In this document: piece after piece, positions 44,381 to 55,198 of the stretch
Layout: each line of letters starts with the position of its first letter
Position numbering within the stretch: position 1 is the first letter of the stretch
Program-made: the position numbers and the translations under genes
Notes under the pieces: generated by a model
Seen by the model: the letters and a program-made list of their open reading frames with translations, nothing else
Told to the model about the DNA's origin: nothing
The model's database searches: none
Origin: Macrolepiota albuminosa
Taxonomy: Eukaryota; Basidiomycota; Agaricomycetes; Agaricales; Agaricaceae
Direction: 5' to 3'
Length of the DNA stretch: 64,000 bases
Assembly (NCBI GenBank): GCA_027475525.1
Contig: JAMWFC010000059.1
Location: forward strand, 682,001 to 746,000

Positions 44381-47300
44381 TGGACGTCGAAGGAGGAGTC
44401 GTATCGTCAGGCTAGTGACGACGAGATATCGTCGCCGAGTGAGGTGTTCTTCGACGGACTATCTGTGACGTCGCGGAGAAGTAAGAAGGAAGTGCCTGTG
44501 CGACTGCACACGCCGGATGACAGCGAGCTGAGGATTACTGCCCTCAGAGAGAAGTATGGCCGTCCAGCCGTACAAGCAAAGCTGTCCGGGCGCCTAGGCA
44601 AGGATGTGAACCGGAAGGGCAAAGGTAAAACCAGTGGTTTTACAAAGGAGGACATTCCGGACCTACGATTGCAGTGGCAGCAGGAATTTGCGGATATTCT
44701 GAACGGAACCAAGGAGGAGTTACCTCCTTGGCGAGAGGTCAACCATGAAATCAACCTTATTGATGAGAATAAGGTGTATAAATATCATTTGCCTCGATGC
44801 CCAATGGCGCTGCAGCAGCAGCTCCGAGACAAGACCAATCGGTACCTGAGAGCCCACTGGTGGGAGGCTCAACCAGCCTTCCAAGCTGCTCCGCTATTGT
44901 GCATTCCAAAGAAAGATGGTACATTAAGGACGGCGTTGGATGCACGCCAACGCAATGACAACACCGTGAAGGATGTGACGCCACTTCCGGATCAGGAAGT
45001 GATTCGAGAAGATGTGGCGAGAGCAAAGTTCAGGTCGAAAATTGACCTGACGGATGCGTATGAGCAAGTGAGAATTCGCTTGTCTGATATCCCAAAGACA
45101 GTGTTCTCGTCAATCACGGGAACATATGTGAGCAACATTATGCAGATAGGAGATTGCAATGCTCCTGCGACATTTCAGAGGTTGATGACCTCCATCTTCC
45201 GGGATGTTATCGGGAGGTTTGTCCATATCTATTTGGACGACATATTCATATACTCCGATTCAATCGAAGAACACGAAGAGCATCTTCGTGTCATTTTCGA
45301 GCGACTGAGGTCTAACTTGCTATACCTCAAGTGGAAGAAATGCGAACTATATGCCGAGACAGTGGATTGCCTCGGACACAAGATTGATAGTCAGGGTATT
45401 CACCCTGACCAGGACAAAATCGATCGCATACGCGAATGGCGTGTGCCTCGTAACTATAATGATGTGCAAAGATTCGTGGGACTAGTGAACTATATCGGCA
45501 ATTGTCTGCCTGATATAACAGCATATACTGGACCGTTGATGTCTATTACTCAGAATGGTGCTCCATTTATATGGAGACCTATACATCAACGATGTTTTGA
45601 GATGATCAAGAGGATCTGCTCAAAGACACCAGTCATTCGTCCCATAGATCCCCGACGTGATGAGCCGATTTGGCTCATCTGTGATGCCTCAAAGACCGGA
45701 GTAGGTGCAATGTACGGCCAGGGAAGCTCATGGCAAAATTGTCGGCCTGCAGGGTTCATGTCGAGGAAGTTCACCTTGGCCCAACAGAATTATGCGGTCC
45801 ATGAGCTTGAAACGCTGGCGATACTTGAGGCGCTACTTAAGTGGGAAGATAAATTGATGGGATATAAGATCCACATCATTACCGACCATAAAGCACTTGA
45901 GTTCTTCAAGACTCAAGCAACGTTGTCCCCCCGGCAACGCCGGTGGATTGACTATATGTCTCGCTACAACTTTGACATCACATATGTCAAAGGCGAACTG
46001 AACAAGGTGGCGGACTGTCTCTCGAGGTACTTCGAGAGCGATAGAGCAGGCAAACACCATGATACGCATGAATACGTCGATGCGGATATTCGCATTGATC
46101 CTCATGGCGATGATCTTCCGTATCATCGTTACAGAGAGGTGAAGGAGCATGTGGTCGAGCTGCGGGCTATGCAAGCTACCAAACTGCGATGCAGTCGACG
46201 ACTGCAAGAGTGGCAAGAGGGCCGCGACATAGAGGCTGAGCAACTAGAGCAGGCTCAGCAAAAGGAGGCGACAAAGCCACACCAAAGTGAGACTGGAAGC
46301 AGTCGTGGACCGGATAGCCACGACATGACGCTCGCTGATGCGTTATCGCCTACAGGAGAGTATCGTAACCCTCCTGTCCCTCAAACCAATGAGTACCTCC
46401 AGAAGGTGATGAGGGGCTATAGACGCGATGCGTTCTACACGGAAATCCGGCAGAATGCAGACGCCCATCCACGCTTCAGCGTGGATGAGAACGGACTAGT
46501 CCGGATAACGAATGTTCGAGGACACGACGTGGTGTGCTTACCACGCGACCGAGCACTGCTCACTAAGGTTGTCACTCAAGCTCATGAGGTTGTTGGTCAC
46601 TTTGGAACCAACAAAACACTGGAATACCTGAGGCAGTGGTACTGGTGGCCTCAGATGCAGAAAGAAGTGATGCAGTTCTGCCAGACCTGCGAGGCCTGCC
46701 AGCGGTCGAAGACCAGCAATAGGAAGCCAGCAGGGAAGTTGCATTCCCTGCCCATCCTGACGAAGCCGTGGGACTCCATTGGAATGGACTTTGTTGGTCC
46801 ATTCCCCGAGTCCAAAGGGTATAACTACCTTTGGGTGGTCATTTGCCGAATGACGAGTATGGTACATCTGATACCAGTGCACACAACTATTATGGCGTCC
46901 GCGTTATCCTGGATCTACTTGAAGGAGATTGTAAGGCTACATGGCCTTCCAAGTTTGATCGTGAGCGATCGAGACACCAAGTTTACATCTCACTGGTGGC
47001 GAGAACTTCACAAGCTCCTGGGAGCTAAACTACTCATGTCTACTTCGTTTCATCCGCAGACGGATGGACAGACAGAGCGAGCAAATAGAAGTATTGCCCA
47101 GATCTTTCGTACGGTGGTCCGACCGGACCAACGCGACTGGGTGGATAGAATACCGCTAACTAAGTTCGCGATCAACGCGAGCGTGTCTGAGACCACGAAA
47201 TATGCACCGTTCGAGCTCAATGGAGGGTACATGCCCTCCATGCTGCGCGAACTAAAGGCAGACGGAGCCGTTCACAAAGGGGTAAAGGACTTTGCACAGC

Positions 47301-47875
47301 AAGCATTGGCGAATCTAGCCAATGCACACGATGCAATCATTGCCGCGCGTGTTGTACAGGCACGACATGCAAATGATAGGCGAAGTGAGGAACCAGAACT
47401 AACGCCCGGGACGTTAGTGTACCTGTCGACGGAGAACTTGAATCTTCCGAAAGGAAGAGCGAGAAAGCTGTGTCCAAAGTTCATTGGACCATACAGAGTC
47501 TTGGTCGCGGAACCAAGCACGTCGAACTATGTCCTGGAGCTGCCTGCAGCTCTGCAAGCACGTCGGATTGTGCCTAAGTTCCACGTATCGTTACTTAGGC
47601 GGTATAACGCAAACGATGATGCTATGTTCCCTAATCGGGTGACTCCCGAGCCATATGATTTCGGTGCCAGTGACGAACAAGAATGGTTCGTCGAGGACAT
47701 CCTGGGCCATCGGTGGCAGGAAGGAACGCACCTCGAATTTGAGGTGCGGTGGAGTGCAGGTGATACGACATGGGAGTCGTACCACACATGTGCCAAGTTG
47801 GCAGCATTGGATCGGTACTTAGAACTGCAGGGCGTGAAGCGCCCAAATCAGCTTGCTAAGCGCTCACGTGCTTAG
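44381..47875 (+). CDS. Gypsy family B pol: RT, RNase H, integrase, chromodomain
   Basis: Uninterrupted from 44381 to TAG at 47873. Residues are counted from 44444. RT has AAPLLCIPKKDGTLRTALDA, SKIDLTDAYEQVRI, IGDCNAPATFQRLM and the catalytic YLDD at 263-266. RNase H has WLICDASKTGVGAMYGQGSS, HIITDHKALEFF and ELNKVADCLSRY. Integrase has the H2C2 zinc region (HEVVGHFGTNKTLEYLRQWY..CQTCEACQRSK), then the D,D,E core (GMDFVGPFPESKGYNYLWVV; VSDRDTKFTSHWWRELH; FHPQTDGQTERANRSI). The GPY-like end (NLPKGRARKLCPKFIGPYRV) is followed by a chromodomain (EDILGHRWQEGTHLEFEVRW; GDTTWES). All catalytic residues are present. It copies RNA into DNA and integrates it. Whether it is expressed depends on the upstream TGA codons. 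Confidence 0.95.
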   Translation, partial: WTSKEESYRQASDDEISSPSEVFFDGLSVTSRRSKKEVPVRLHTPDDSELRITALREKYGRPAVQAKLSGRLGKDVNRKGKGKTSGFTKEDIPDLRLQWQQEFADILNGTKEELPPWREVNHEINLIDENKVYKYHLPRCPMALQQQLRDKTNRYLRAHWWEAQPAFQAAPLLCIPKKDGTLRTALDARQRNDNTVKDVTPLPDQEVIREDVARAKFRSKIDLTDAYEQVRIRLSDIPKTVFSSITGTYVSNIMQIGDCNAPATFQRLMTSIFRDVIGRFVHIYLDDIFIYSDSIEEHEEHLRVIFERLRSNLLYLKWKKCELYAETVDCLGHKIDSQGIHPDQDKIDRIREWRVPRNYNDVQRFVGLVNYIGNCLPDITAYTGPLMSITQNGAPFIWRPIHQRCFEMIKRICSKTPVIRPIDPRRDEPIWLICDASKTGVGAMYGQGSSWQNCRPAGFMSRKFTLAQQNYAVHELETLAILEALLKWEDKLMGYKIHIITDHKALEFFKTQATLSPRQRRWIDYMSRYNFDITYVKGELNKVADCLSRYFESDRAGKHHDTHEYVDADIRIDPHGDDLPYHRYREVKEHVVELRAMQATKLRCSRRLQEWQEGRDIEAEQLEQAQQKEATKPHQSETGSSRGPDSHDMTLADALSPTGEYRNPPVPQTNEYLQKVMRGYRRDAFYTEIRQNADAHPRFSVDENGLVRITNVRGHDVVCLPRDRALLTKVVTQAHEVVGHFGTNKTLEYLRQWYWWPQMQKEVMQFCQTCEACQRSKTSNRKPAGKLHSLPILTKPWDSIGMDFVGPFPESKGYNYLWVVICRMTSMVHLIPVHTTIMASALSWIYLKEIVRLHGLPSLIVSDRDTKFTSHWWRELHKLLGAKLLMSTSFHPQTDGQTERANRSIAQIFRTVVRPDQRDWVDRIPLTKFAINASVSETTKYAPFELNGGYMPSMLRELKADGAVHKGVKDFAQQALANLANAHDAIIAARVVQARHANDRRSEEPELTPGTLVYLSTENLNLPKGRARKLCPKFIGPYRVLVAEPSTSNYVLELPAALQARRIVPKFHVSLLRRYNANDDAMFPNRVTPEPYDFGASDEQEWFVEDILGHRWQEGTHLEFEVRWSAGDTTWESYHTCAKLAALDRYLELQGVKRPNQLAKRSRA

Positions 47876-47961
47876 ATTGATGGCAGTGATAAGATGAAGG
47901 CTGGATCAGTCGGATCTCGGATCGCCCAAGTATCTGATCCTGGTCGGATCACAAGTTGTCC

Positions 47962-48050
47962 AGATAGATAAGATGGAAGTTGATCTATCTGATGAGATAA
48001 CGCGGATCATGATGCGGAGGAGAGGGTCGGATCAGGTTATGTAACCTGAT
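47962..48050 (+). promoter_or_regulatory. Palindromic spacer between pol and the third gene
   Basis: The 234-bp gap between the pol stop and the third-gene ATG has several GGATC/GATCC words, the inverted repeat CAGATAGAT..ATCTATCTG (about 47962-47992) and the perfect palindromic pair ATCAGGTTA/TAACCTGAT (48031-48050). These could be promoter or RNA-processing elements for separate expression of the third gene. No TATA box is evident. Confidence 0.4.
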
Positions 48051-48109
48051 GATGGGGAATTTAATGTGTTTTTTCCCACCGACACGTCGACGTTTTTTTT
48101 TGTGATACC

Positions 48110-50965
48110 ATGTCGTACCCTCACCAGCGTACGGCCAGTGAGCAGCAGCCTCAGAACCCACAGGGTTCTGGAGGAGGGGGGGATCGCCCCCAGCAAAGCG
48201 TTCAGCAGCCTGTAACGACGCCGACTGTGGCGTCGTATCCAGTGGTGTCCCAGTTTGGGCAGAACCCAGCCCAATTTGGACAACCTCCGCAGTTTTACCC
48301 GCCGTTCTTCCAGATGCCGTATTTCCCAGGACCAGCTGGTCCTGGACAGCAGATGGGGGGACAGGTTATGTGGGGAATGCCAATGCCGATGCAGCAGACG
48401 CAGACCCAGAGTGCAAGTACACTCCTTTCGGATGAGAAAGCACTAACTGCGCCACAGGTAGCACCCATGGACGTGGACGATGACGCGGGGCGTCAACAGC
48501 AAGTAAAGGGCGAGGTGGTGCAACCTCGACGACAGCGAGAAAGGACGCCGCCCCCGCGAGAGACGTATAGAAGAGACCGGAGGCAATCGCCTCCGAGGAG
48601 TACCGGGGCACGAGGAGGCGGGCCTCGGGAAATGGTTGGGCGCAGACGGGATGAGCAGGCACCGAGGACGCAAAATCGAGGTCAACCCTGACCTCGAACA
48701 CCGCCTCGACGAGCTTCTCCGTCACCCCGTCGTGCACCATCTCCGCGGCGCTTATCGTACGCGGAGAAAGGAAAAGGAAGAGAGATCGGAACGCCGTCAG
48801 AGGTGTTGGACCCTCAGGCAGAGGCAGTCTGGAGACGCCTCATATCTGCCAGCCAGCGAGTGCCACCGGAGTCTGCGTTTTTAGTGGATCCGGTGGCTCA
48901 GGTGGTGATTACGGGGCTGTTGGATGAGATCGTTATGCTGCAGCAGCGTAACGACAATACTATCAAAACCTTCACGAACGCTATGAAGAAGCGTCCGTCG
49001 TCATCGGAGGAGCTACCTGAGGCGAAACGCCTCAGAGCGCGTGATGCAGGACCGGAAGTTGGGGTGCGGGAATCTGGAGAACTCACTCCGAGCCCGGCCG
49101 AGTTACATGACGAGCTGGTGGAGGTTGACAATAGTTTACGAGGACTGTCCTCGTCAACACATGCGCCTTCCCAGCAGTCAGGGGCGAAGCGGCAGGATGA
49201 GGTGGTCCTGTCGGAAGTGGAGTTCGGAGCGGATGTCCCGCGAGGAGCAGACAGAGTTGTGATGCGGTTCGGAGCAGTGGTGCAGTTTGAGGCACCACTG
49301 AGGGCATATGCGTCCGCGGTTCCCATAAAGGACACGAGGACGGACGCCGAGGTCGAAGGGCGACTCTTAACGTTGGATGCGCTCGGTCTAAATGAACCGA
49401 GCGACGGGAGTGATTATGGGGAGTCATCAGATGAGACCCCCTCGGAAGGAGAAACCCCCGCTAAACGCCGAGTGCGTTTAGACAAGAAACGCAAAAAAGA
49501 GGCTCGGAGGAAGCACGAGGCCGCCCGGCAGGCAAAGGTCGATAAAGACCGGGAGGAGCAGGCCACAGGCCGTATTCCTGATGGCCTCGGGGTGTTTGTC
49601 AGCGGGACGCTGGTGGAGCGGTCCAACTGGTTCTACGGCGGGGCACTCGACCGCCATTTCTACTACTCCCGGCTCACCAATACAGTATTTGTGAGCGATG
49701 AAGCCTTGGCCGCGAAGGCACACGAGGAAGAAAAGGGAGAGAGGTATTACCATACCTCGAAGGAGTTGAATCGAGTGGTACTGAGGGGATTCCCGATGAA
49801 TCCCCAGCAATTGCGAAAGCTTTATGAGCTTTCGCAGAATAAGTTTATGTCAGTGTCTTTGCGCACTGAGGCCTATTATCTGTTGCGCGAGTTTCAGCGC
49901 ATCAGTATCAACTATTATACGTTGGTGAGGGATAGGACGATGACTCTGGTGTGTTCACCAGAGTACGAGCACATTTTGCCCCCTCTGGATCTATCATCCC
50001 GCCACATGAACATCGCGGTCATGCCGACCCCAGACGGGTACCTGCGATGGAAGGACCGAGCCGGAAGACCGTTTTTTACGCTTTCCGGGTTTGATTCCGA
50101 AGGTGTACATTTCACCTTCGATCTGGACAAGCTGGCGCAGAACGTTCTCTACTTCTGTCGACCAGGGATGATGAATTCAGTATACGGCATTGCAGTGGAT
50201 CAGGCTTACCGCATTCACTGGCGTACTCTGCTGGGCCATGCCCTGACGCGTGGACTGTCCCCTTCGGGAAGAGCTCGGGGACGCTTTGCAAGGCTGTTAG
50301 CCTTGATTCTCGTGCGCCCTGGGCTGTATTGTGAGGCGGTCACAGATTACGATGCCGCCAACCCAAGCAACCCATTCGTACCCATGAGCTGGACTGATGT
50401 CCAGTTCTGACCCCTGTACTTCGACGCGGCTAATGCCGTCAACATCACCGATGCTGACGTGCTACAGGCTATGATAGCCAACCACGTACCTATCGAGTGG
50501 GTGGACCACGCCTATACCTTCGGCGTGGTCTACCTCGAAAACCAGTTCCTTGCGGCCACTGCCTCCATTGACCAGTTCCATGAGGTCGACAATGAACATC
50601 ATCGTCGACTGGACCTCTATGGAGAGCCCGCAGCCATCGCACGATGGGACGATTGGCGATTGCCCACGGACGATGATATGATTTGTCTCCACGCACTGCT
50701 CGCCCGCGAATCCGATCAAGGTCATGAGTACCTTGAAAGTGGACTGTATTATCCGGTGGGGATGAACCCCAACCGTCGAGACTTATGGCAACGCCGCTCT
50801 CGACACGGGCCCTATCCCCCCTCTCCGTCACACCCTTCCACGTCAGTTCAGGCTCCTACAGCCTCAACATCGTCGGGTCCTGTCGCCTCATCATCCTCGG
50901 TTAACGTCGACACTGAGATGAGGATTGATACGGCTCGCGAGTTGTCGCGTCCGCCATCTGCGTGA
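48110..50965 (+). CDS. Third gene of Gypsy family B, function unknown
   Basis: A 952-codon frame from MSYPHQRTASEQQPQNPQGS to the TGA at 50963, broken only by in-frame TGA at 48689 and 50408. Layout: Gln/Pro/Met-rich N-terminus (1-125); Arg-rich RG/RS segment (PPRETYRRDRRQSPP) suggestive of nucleic-acid binding; a helical stretch (LDEIVMLQQRNDNTIKTFTN); acidic linker; a basic Lys/Arg coiled coil ahead of the conserved core ATGRIPDGLGVFVSG, FYYSRLTNTVFVSDEALA, VLRGFPMNPQQLRKLYEL, AYRIHWRTLLGHALTRGLS, VDHAYTFGVVYLENQF. The core aligns with 36397-37950 over its whole length. No hydrophobic membrane span, signal peptide or known catalytic motif is visible. It lies between pol and the 3' LTR, where other retroelements carry env or accessory genes. 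Confidence 0.85.
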
Positions 50966-51144
50966 ATTTCGTAGGTGGCTCATCTCCTTTTCAATTCATA
51001 CTGTCAGTTAACGTCGGCGTTGTATTTTTTGACAGATGACTTGGACATTTTTGAGCCGTGGAGGATCAGCGATCCTCCACATTGACTTAATTAGTGACCC
51101 GGACAAAAACGTGTCTCCCCTTACATCGAGACTGGGTACCAGTC

Positions 51145-51157
51145 TCAAAGGGGGGCA
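51145..51157 (+). promoter_or_regulatory. Polypurine tract of Gypsy family B
   Basis: CAAAGGGGGGCA stands directly before the TGTAACAG start of the 3' LTR, the position from which plus-strand DNA synthesis is primed. Confidence 0.8.
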
Positions 51158-51349
51158 TGTAACAGATAATACTTAGTTAGTTAATTAATATACACTTATA
51201 TTAATTAATTATTATTACTCTACATACATGCTGGCTGCCTTACATAAGGCAGCCAATTTTACTGTCATACTCGTAGTACTAGAATCGAATATCGATCTGG
51301 TTCTGTTGGTGTGACCGTAAGGCTAAATCTTATACTTGACATCGTTTCA
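51158..51349 (+). repeat. 3' LTR of Gypsy family B
   Basis: 192 bp, TGTAACAGATAAT to CATCGTTTCA. It retains CpG at both positions where the 5' copy has TpG or CpA. It is followed by CTGGT, the TSD partner of CTGGC. Confidence 0.97.
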
Positions 51350-54300
51350 CTGGTGAACTCGACAACTCCGCTGTGAGCTACCGTATCAGCACGAACTTCC
51401 TGCAGCATGGAGGGCAAGTACCCTCCGTTGAGTTCAAAGGGCGCATACCCTGTGGTATCTGAGATACTCGCATTAATTGCGAACTCAGTGAGTGGACACC
51501 AGTCCACCCAGTCCTGTTGGTCAGGGCAAACAACTGCCCTCAGAATTTGACCTATACTGCGGTTAGCCCGCTCTGTCTGCCCATCCGTTTGAGGATGGAA
51601 GGACGTCGACATGAGGAGTCGAGCTCCTAGCAGTTTGTGGAGTTCTCTCCACCATTGAGACGTGAACTTCGAGTCACGGTCGCTCACAATGGTGCTAGGC
51701 AGCCCATGCAGCCTAACGATCTCCCTCAGGTAGATCCACGACAGCTCCTTAGCCGTCAGCGTAGTTCGCACCGGTATGAGGTGCACCATGCTCGTCATGC
51801 AGCATATGACTACCCAGAGGTAATCGAACCCTCTGGACTCGGGAAAGGGACCTACAAAGTCCATTCCAATTGAATCCCAGGGTTTCACCGGCACAGATAG
51901 CTGGTGTAGCTTCCCGGGAGGGGATCCAGGGGGCAACTTTGCCCTCTGACACGCTGCGCATGACGCGCAAAACTTAGTCACTTCTTGGGCCATACGTGGC
52001 CACCAATACCATCTCCAGATGTAGCCCAACGTCCGGGCGGCACCAAAGTGCCCCACCAGGGCATGGGCCTGGTCCAAGACCCGCGTAACAATGGTTCGCG
52101 TATGGGGGAGGCATACCACTGCCACCCCTTGACGGTTCTCCGTCGTGATGAGTCCACCAGGCTCATGCCTGAACCGAGGATGGTCGTCAGGATTGGCGAT
52201 TATCTCGGCAAAGAGAGAATCATCGCCATAGTCCTGCACCACCTCCTGCCGGAAGTCGTCATTGACCAGGCTAGGAGGCTGGGATGAAGGCAATTCGCCT
52301 TTGAGCATCTCCGCAAGCGTTACAGGTACATTGTGGTGCTCGTGCTCCCTAGTGGACGCTGGGTCCACAGCTTCATGCTCCTTGAGCAACTGGGCAGCTA
52401 CGTCCCGCTCTTCACGCTGCTCTCTGAGGCGAGTGCTTCGCCTTCATGCATCGTCACGCATAGCGCGTACTTCCAGGACATGCTCCCTGAGCTCCTGGTA
52501 TCGGTGAAGAGGTAAATCCTCTCCATCAGGGTCTATGCGGCAGTCTGCCTGCACATACTCATGAGGCTCGTGAGCCTCCCCAACTACATCACTCTCAAAG
52601 TAGCGTGACAAGCAGTCTGCCACTTTGTTGAGTTCACCTTTAACATAGGTGATGTCGAACTGGTATCTCGACATGTAGTCTATCCACCGTCGCTGACGCG
52701 GCAACAAGTTCACCTGAGTTTTGAAGAACTCAAGGGCCTTGTGGTCCGTTATGATGTGGATGGGATATCCCATCAGCTTATCCTCCCATTTGAGGAGGGC
52801 TTCAAGTATGGCAAGAGTCTCCAACTCATGCACCGCATAGTTTTTCTGGGCTGTCGTGAACTTTTTCGACATGAACCCTGCTGGGCGGCACGTCTGCCAG
52901 CTGCTTCCCTGGCCGTACATGGCCCCAACGCCTGTTTTGGACGCGTCGCAAATGAGCCATATAGGCTCGTCCCATCTAGGGTTGATTGGTCAAATCACCG
53001 GAGTCTTCGTACAGATCCGTTTGACCATCTCGAAGCACCGGTGGTGCAATGGCCTCCAATTGAATGGTGACCTGTTCTGCATCATGGCCATAAGTGGCCC
53101 AGTATAAGCTGTTACATCGGGCAAGAAGCTCGAAATGTAGTTGACAAGACCAACAAACCGTTGGATGTCATTGTAGTTTCGGGGCGTTCGCCACTCCCAA
53201 ATGCGATCGAGCTTGTCCTGATCGGGGTGGATACCCTGCTCATCAATGACATGCCCTAGGCAGTCTATACTCTGAGCGTAGAGCTCACATTTCTTCCACT
53301 TCAAGTACAACTTGTACTTGCGCAGTCGTTCGAATACGACTCTGAGGTGCTGCTCATGCTCCTCCATAGTATCTGAGTAGATGAATATGTCATCTAAGTA
53401 GACGTGCATGAAACATCCTATTACGTCTCCGAAGATAGAGGTCATTAGCCTCTGGAAAGTTGCTGGAGTATTGCAGTCTCTGATCTGCATTATATTGCTC
53501 ATAAACGTGCCCATGATCGATGCAAATACGGTCTTGGGTACGTCCTCGGTGCAAATGCGCACCTGCTTGTAAGCATCAGTAAGGTCGATCTTCGAGCGAT
53601 ACTTTGCCCAAGCCACATCTTCCCGGATCACCTCCTGATCTGGTAAAGGAGTTACATCCTTTATGGTGTTGTCATTGCGCTGACGTGCATCAAGAGCTGT
53701 TCAAAGGGTTCCATCCTTCTTCGGGATGCACAATAATGGTGCAGCTTGAGCGGTGGTGCATGGGGACCACCATTGAGCATTCAAATAGCGATTAGTCTTA
53801 TCGCGTAGTTGCTCCTGGAGGGTGCACGGGCAGCGCGGCAAGTAGTACTTATACTGCTTGCTCTCGTCTATGAGATTGATCTCATGGTTCACCTCCCGCC
53901 ATGGCAGCAGCTCCTCCTTGGTCCCGTTGACCATGTCGGCAAATTCTTCTTGCCATTGCTGACACAACCGAGGAATATCTTCCTCATGAAGGCTTGTCGC
54001 CTTCTGCTTCCCCTTCATATGCACCGGGGGAAGTACTTCCACCGTCTCTGAGGGTGGCCGAGGCGGCGGTGCATACTGCTCGCGCATGGCAAGCACTCAA
54101 TTGACACTGTCATCGGGTATGTGTAGTCTCAGCGGAGAATCCGCTGCTGCTGCCTTAAAAGCCACGAGGCTTCTTCCCTCACGTACAAGTGAGTACACTA
54201 CGGACACCTCGTCCGAGGCTGGCTGACGATACGCTGGTTTGACGGTCATCCGTCTCTGGTGCGCATTTTGCACACACATGGCTGCCACCAGCTTGTTCCA

Positions 54301-55198
54301 CTCTTGCGGCATTCGGGGGTCGTATGCCCAGTCGTACTCCGGCAGGGGGGCTGGTCGCTCCCATAGGGACCGTGTGTCCCCCTCTTCTGAGGCTTCCGCC
54401 TCTCGGATGCTGTCTTTCAAGTCTTCCAACTTGACTTGTGAGGACGTAGGTGGACATACATCCACTGAGTCCTCCCGTCGTCTCACCTTTTGATGGCGTT
54501 TGTCTGGAGGCCTTGCGCCTCAAATCTCAGGAGCAATTATTTGCTCGTTGCTCCTCTTGGAGGCTTGATACTCCTCCTTGCTCATCATTACCACGTTGTG
54601 GTCTGCGCTCAGTCCAGGCATAGCCTGCACTTCCTCCTCCCCATCCTCCATGGTCGGCACTCTGCACCGGCCAAGTCATGGAGAGTCCTTGCATTTCTCC
54701 ATAGTGCAATGACATCACAGACAATTATCCGTATCGTCTGCTGTAGCTCGCTCGTCTGGAATCACTTTCCCATTCACTAGCACCTGACAATGGTCAAAGT
54801 CTAATATGACTTTATTACGCCGCATGAATGGCATTCCCAGTATCATATCGTAGCGATCAAAGTTCACTACATCCATGTATTCCCGGCTACGTGAGCCCGG
54901 CGTTTGGACATTCACATTTGTCCCATACTGTACCATGGCTCGGCTCCCTACGGTGCCCAGCTGTAACGCCAATGGCGTATCCAACTCCTGCACAGATATT
55001 CTGTACACATGGGTGAACTGGGGCGTTATGCCCGATGTAGTACTTCCAGAGTCCCATAGGGTCCATGCCTTGTGGCCGTCTACGTCCACATACAAGACCA
55101 GGCACTCCTTGTCTGCTCATTTCAATATAGGGCGCTGTAAAGTGCCCTCTGCACGACGAAGAGTCACCTTCTTCATCCGAACCACGTTATTCCGTTCG
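51350..55198 (-). pseudogene. Gypsy family A protease and pol, 5' part
   Basis: One frame, shared with the gag upstream. Protease has YVDVDGHKAWTLWDSGSTTS (DSGS box) and YDMILGMPFMRRNKVILDF. RT has LLCIPKKDGTL-stop-TALDA, KIDLTDAYKQVRICTEDVPK, YLDDIFIYSDT. RNase H has CDASKTGVGAMYGQGSS and ITDHKALEFFKTQVN. Integrase has HALVGHFGAARTLGYIWRWY, GMDFVGPFPESRGFDYLWVV, VSDRDSKFTSQWWRELH. In-frame TGA codons at 55117, 54715, 54676, 54520, 54097, 53701, 52990 and 52444, several opposite arginine in the inner element (e.g. GTL-R-TALDA, TPVI-R-PI). The frame breaks at 51350 with the LTR of the inner element and resumes at 40322. Inactive by these stops and the insertion. Confidence 0.93.

Larger units (their letters stand above)
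40323..51349 (+). mobile_element. Inner Gypsy family B chromovirus with third gene, nearly intact
   Basis: Two 192-bp LTRs (40323-40514, 51158-51349) differ at two positions, both CpG. The flanks CTGGC (40318-40322) and CTGGT (51350-51354) are a one-mismatch TSD. Length is 11.0 kb: gag-pol in a single frame 40664-47875, third gene 48110-50965, and polypurine tract AAAGGGGGGCA at the 3' LTR. It lies in plus orientation inside the integrase of the minus-strand family A Gypsy. It is the youngest layer. Confidence 0.95.

Noticed and set aside
48110..50965. Third gene read as an envelope gene
   Set aside because: The position fits env, but there is no signal peptide, no fusion peptide and no transmembrane segment in either homologue.
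40664..50965. UGA reassigned as a sense codon in this genome
   Set aside because: The inner third gene ends at a TGA, and aligned copies carry arginine or other sense codons at many TGA positions, so mutational origin is simpler. Kept only as an alternative in the findings.
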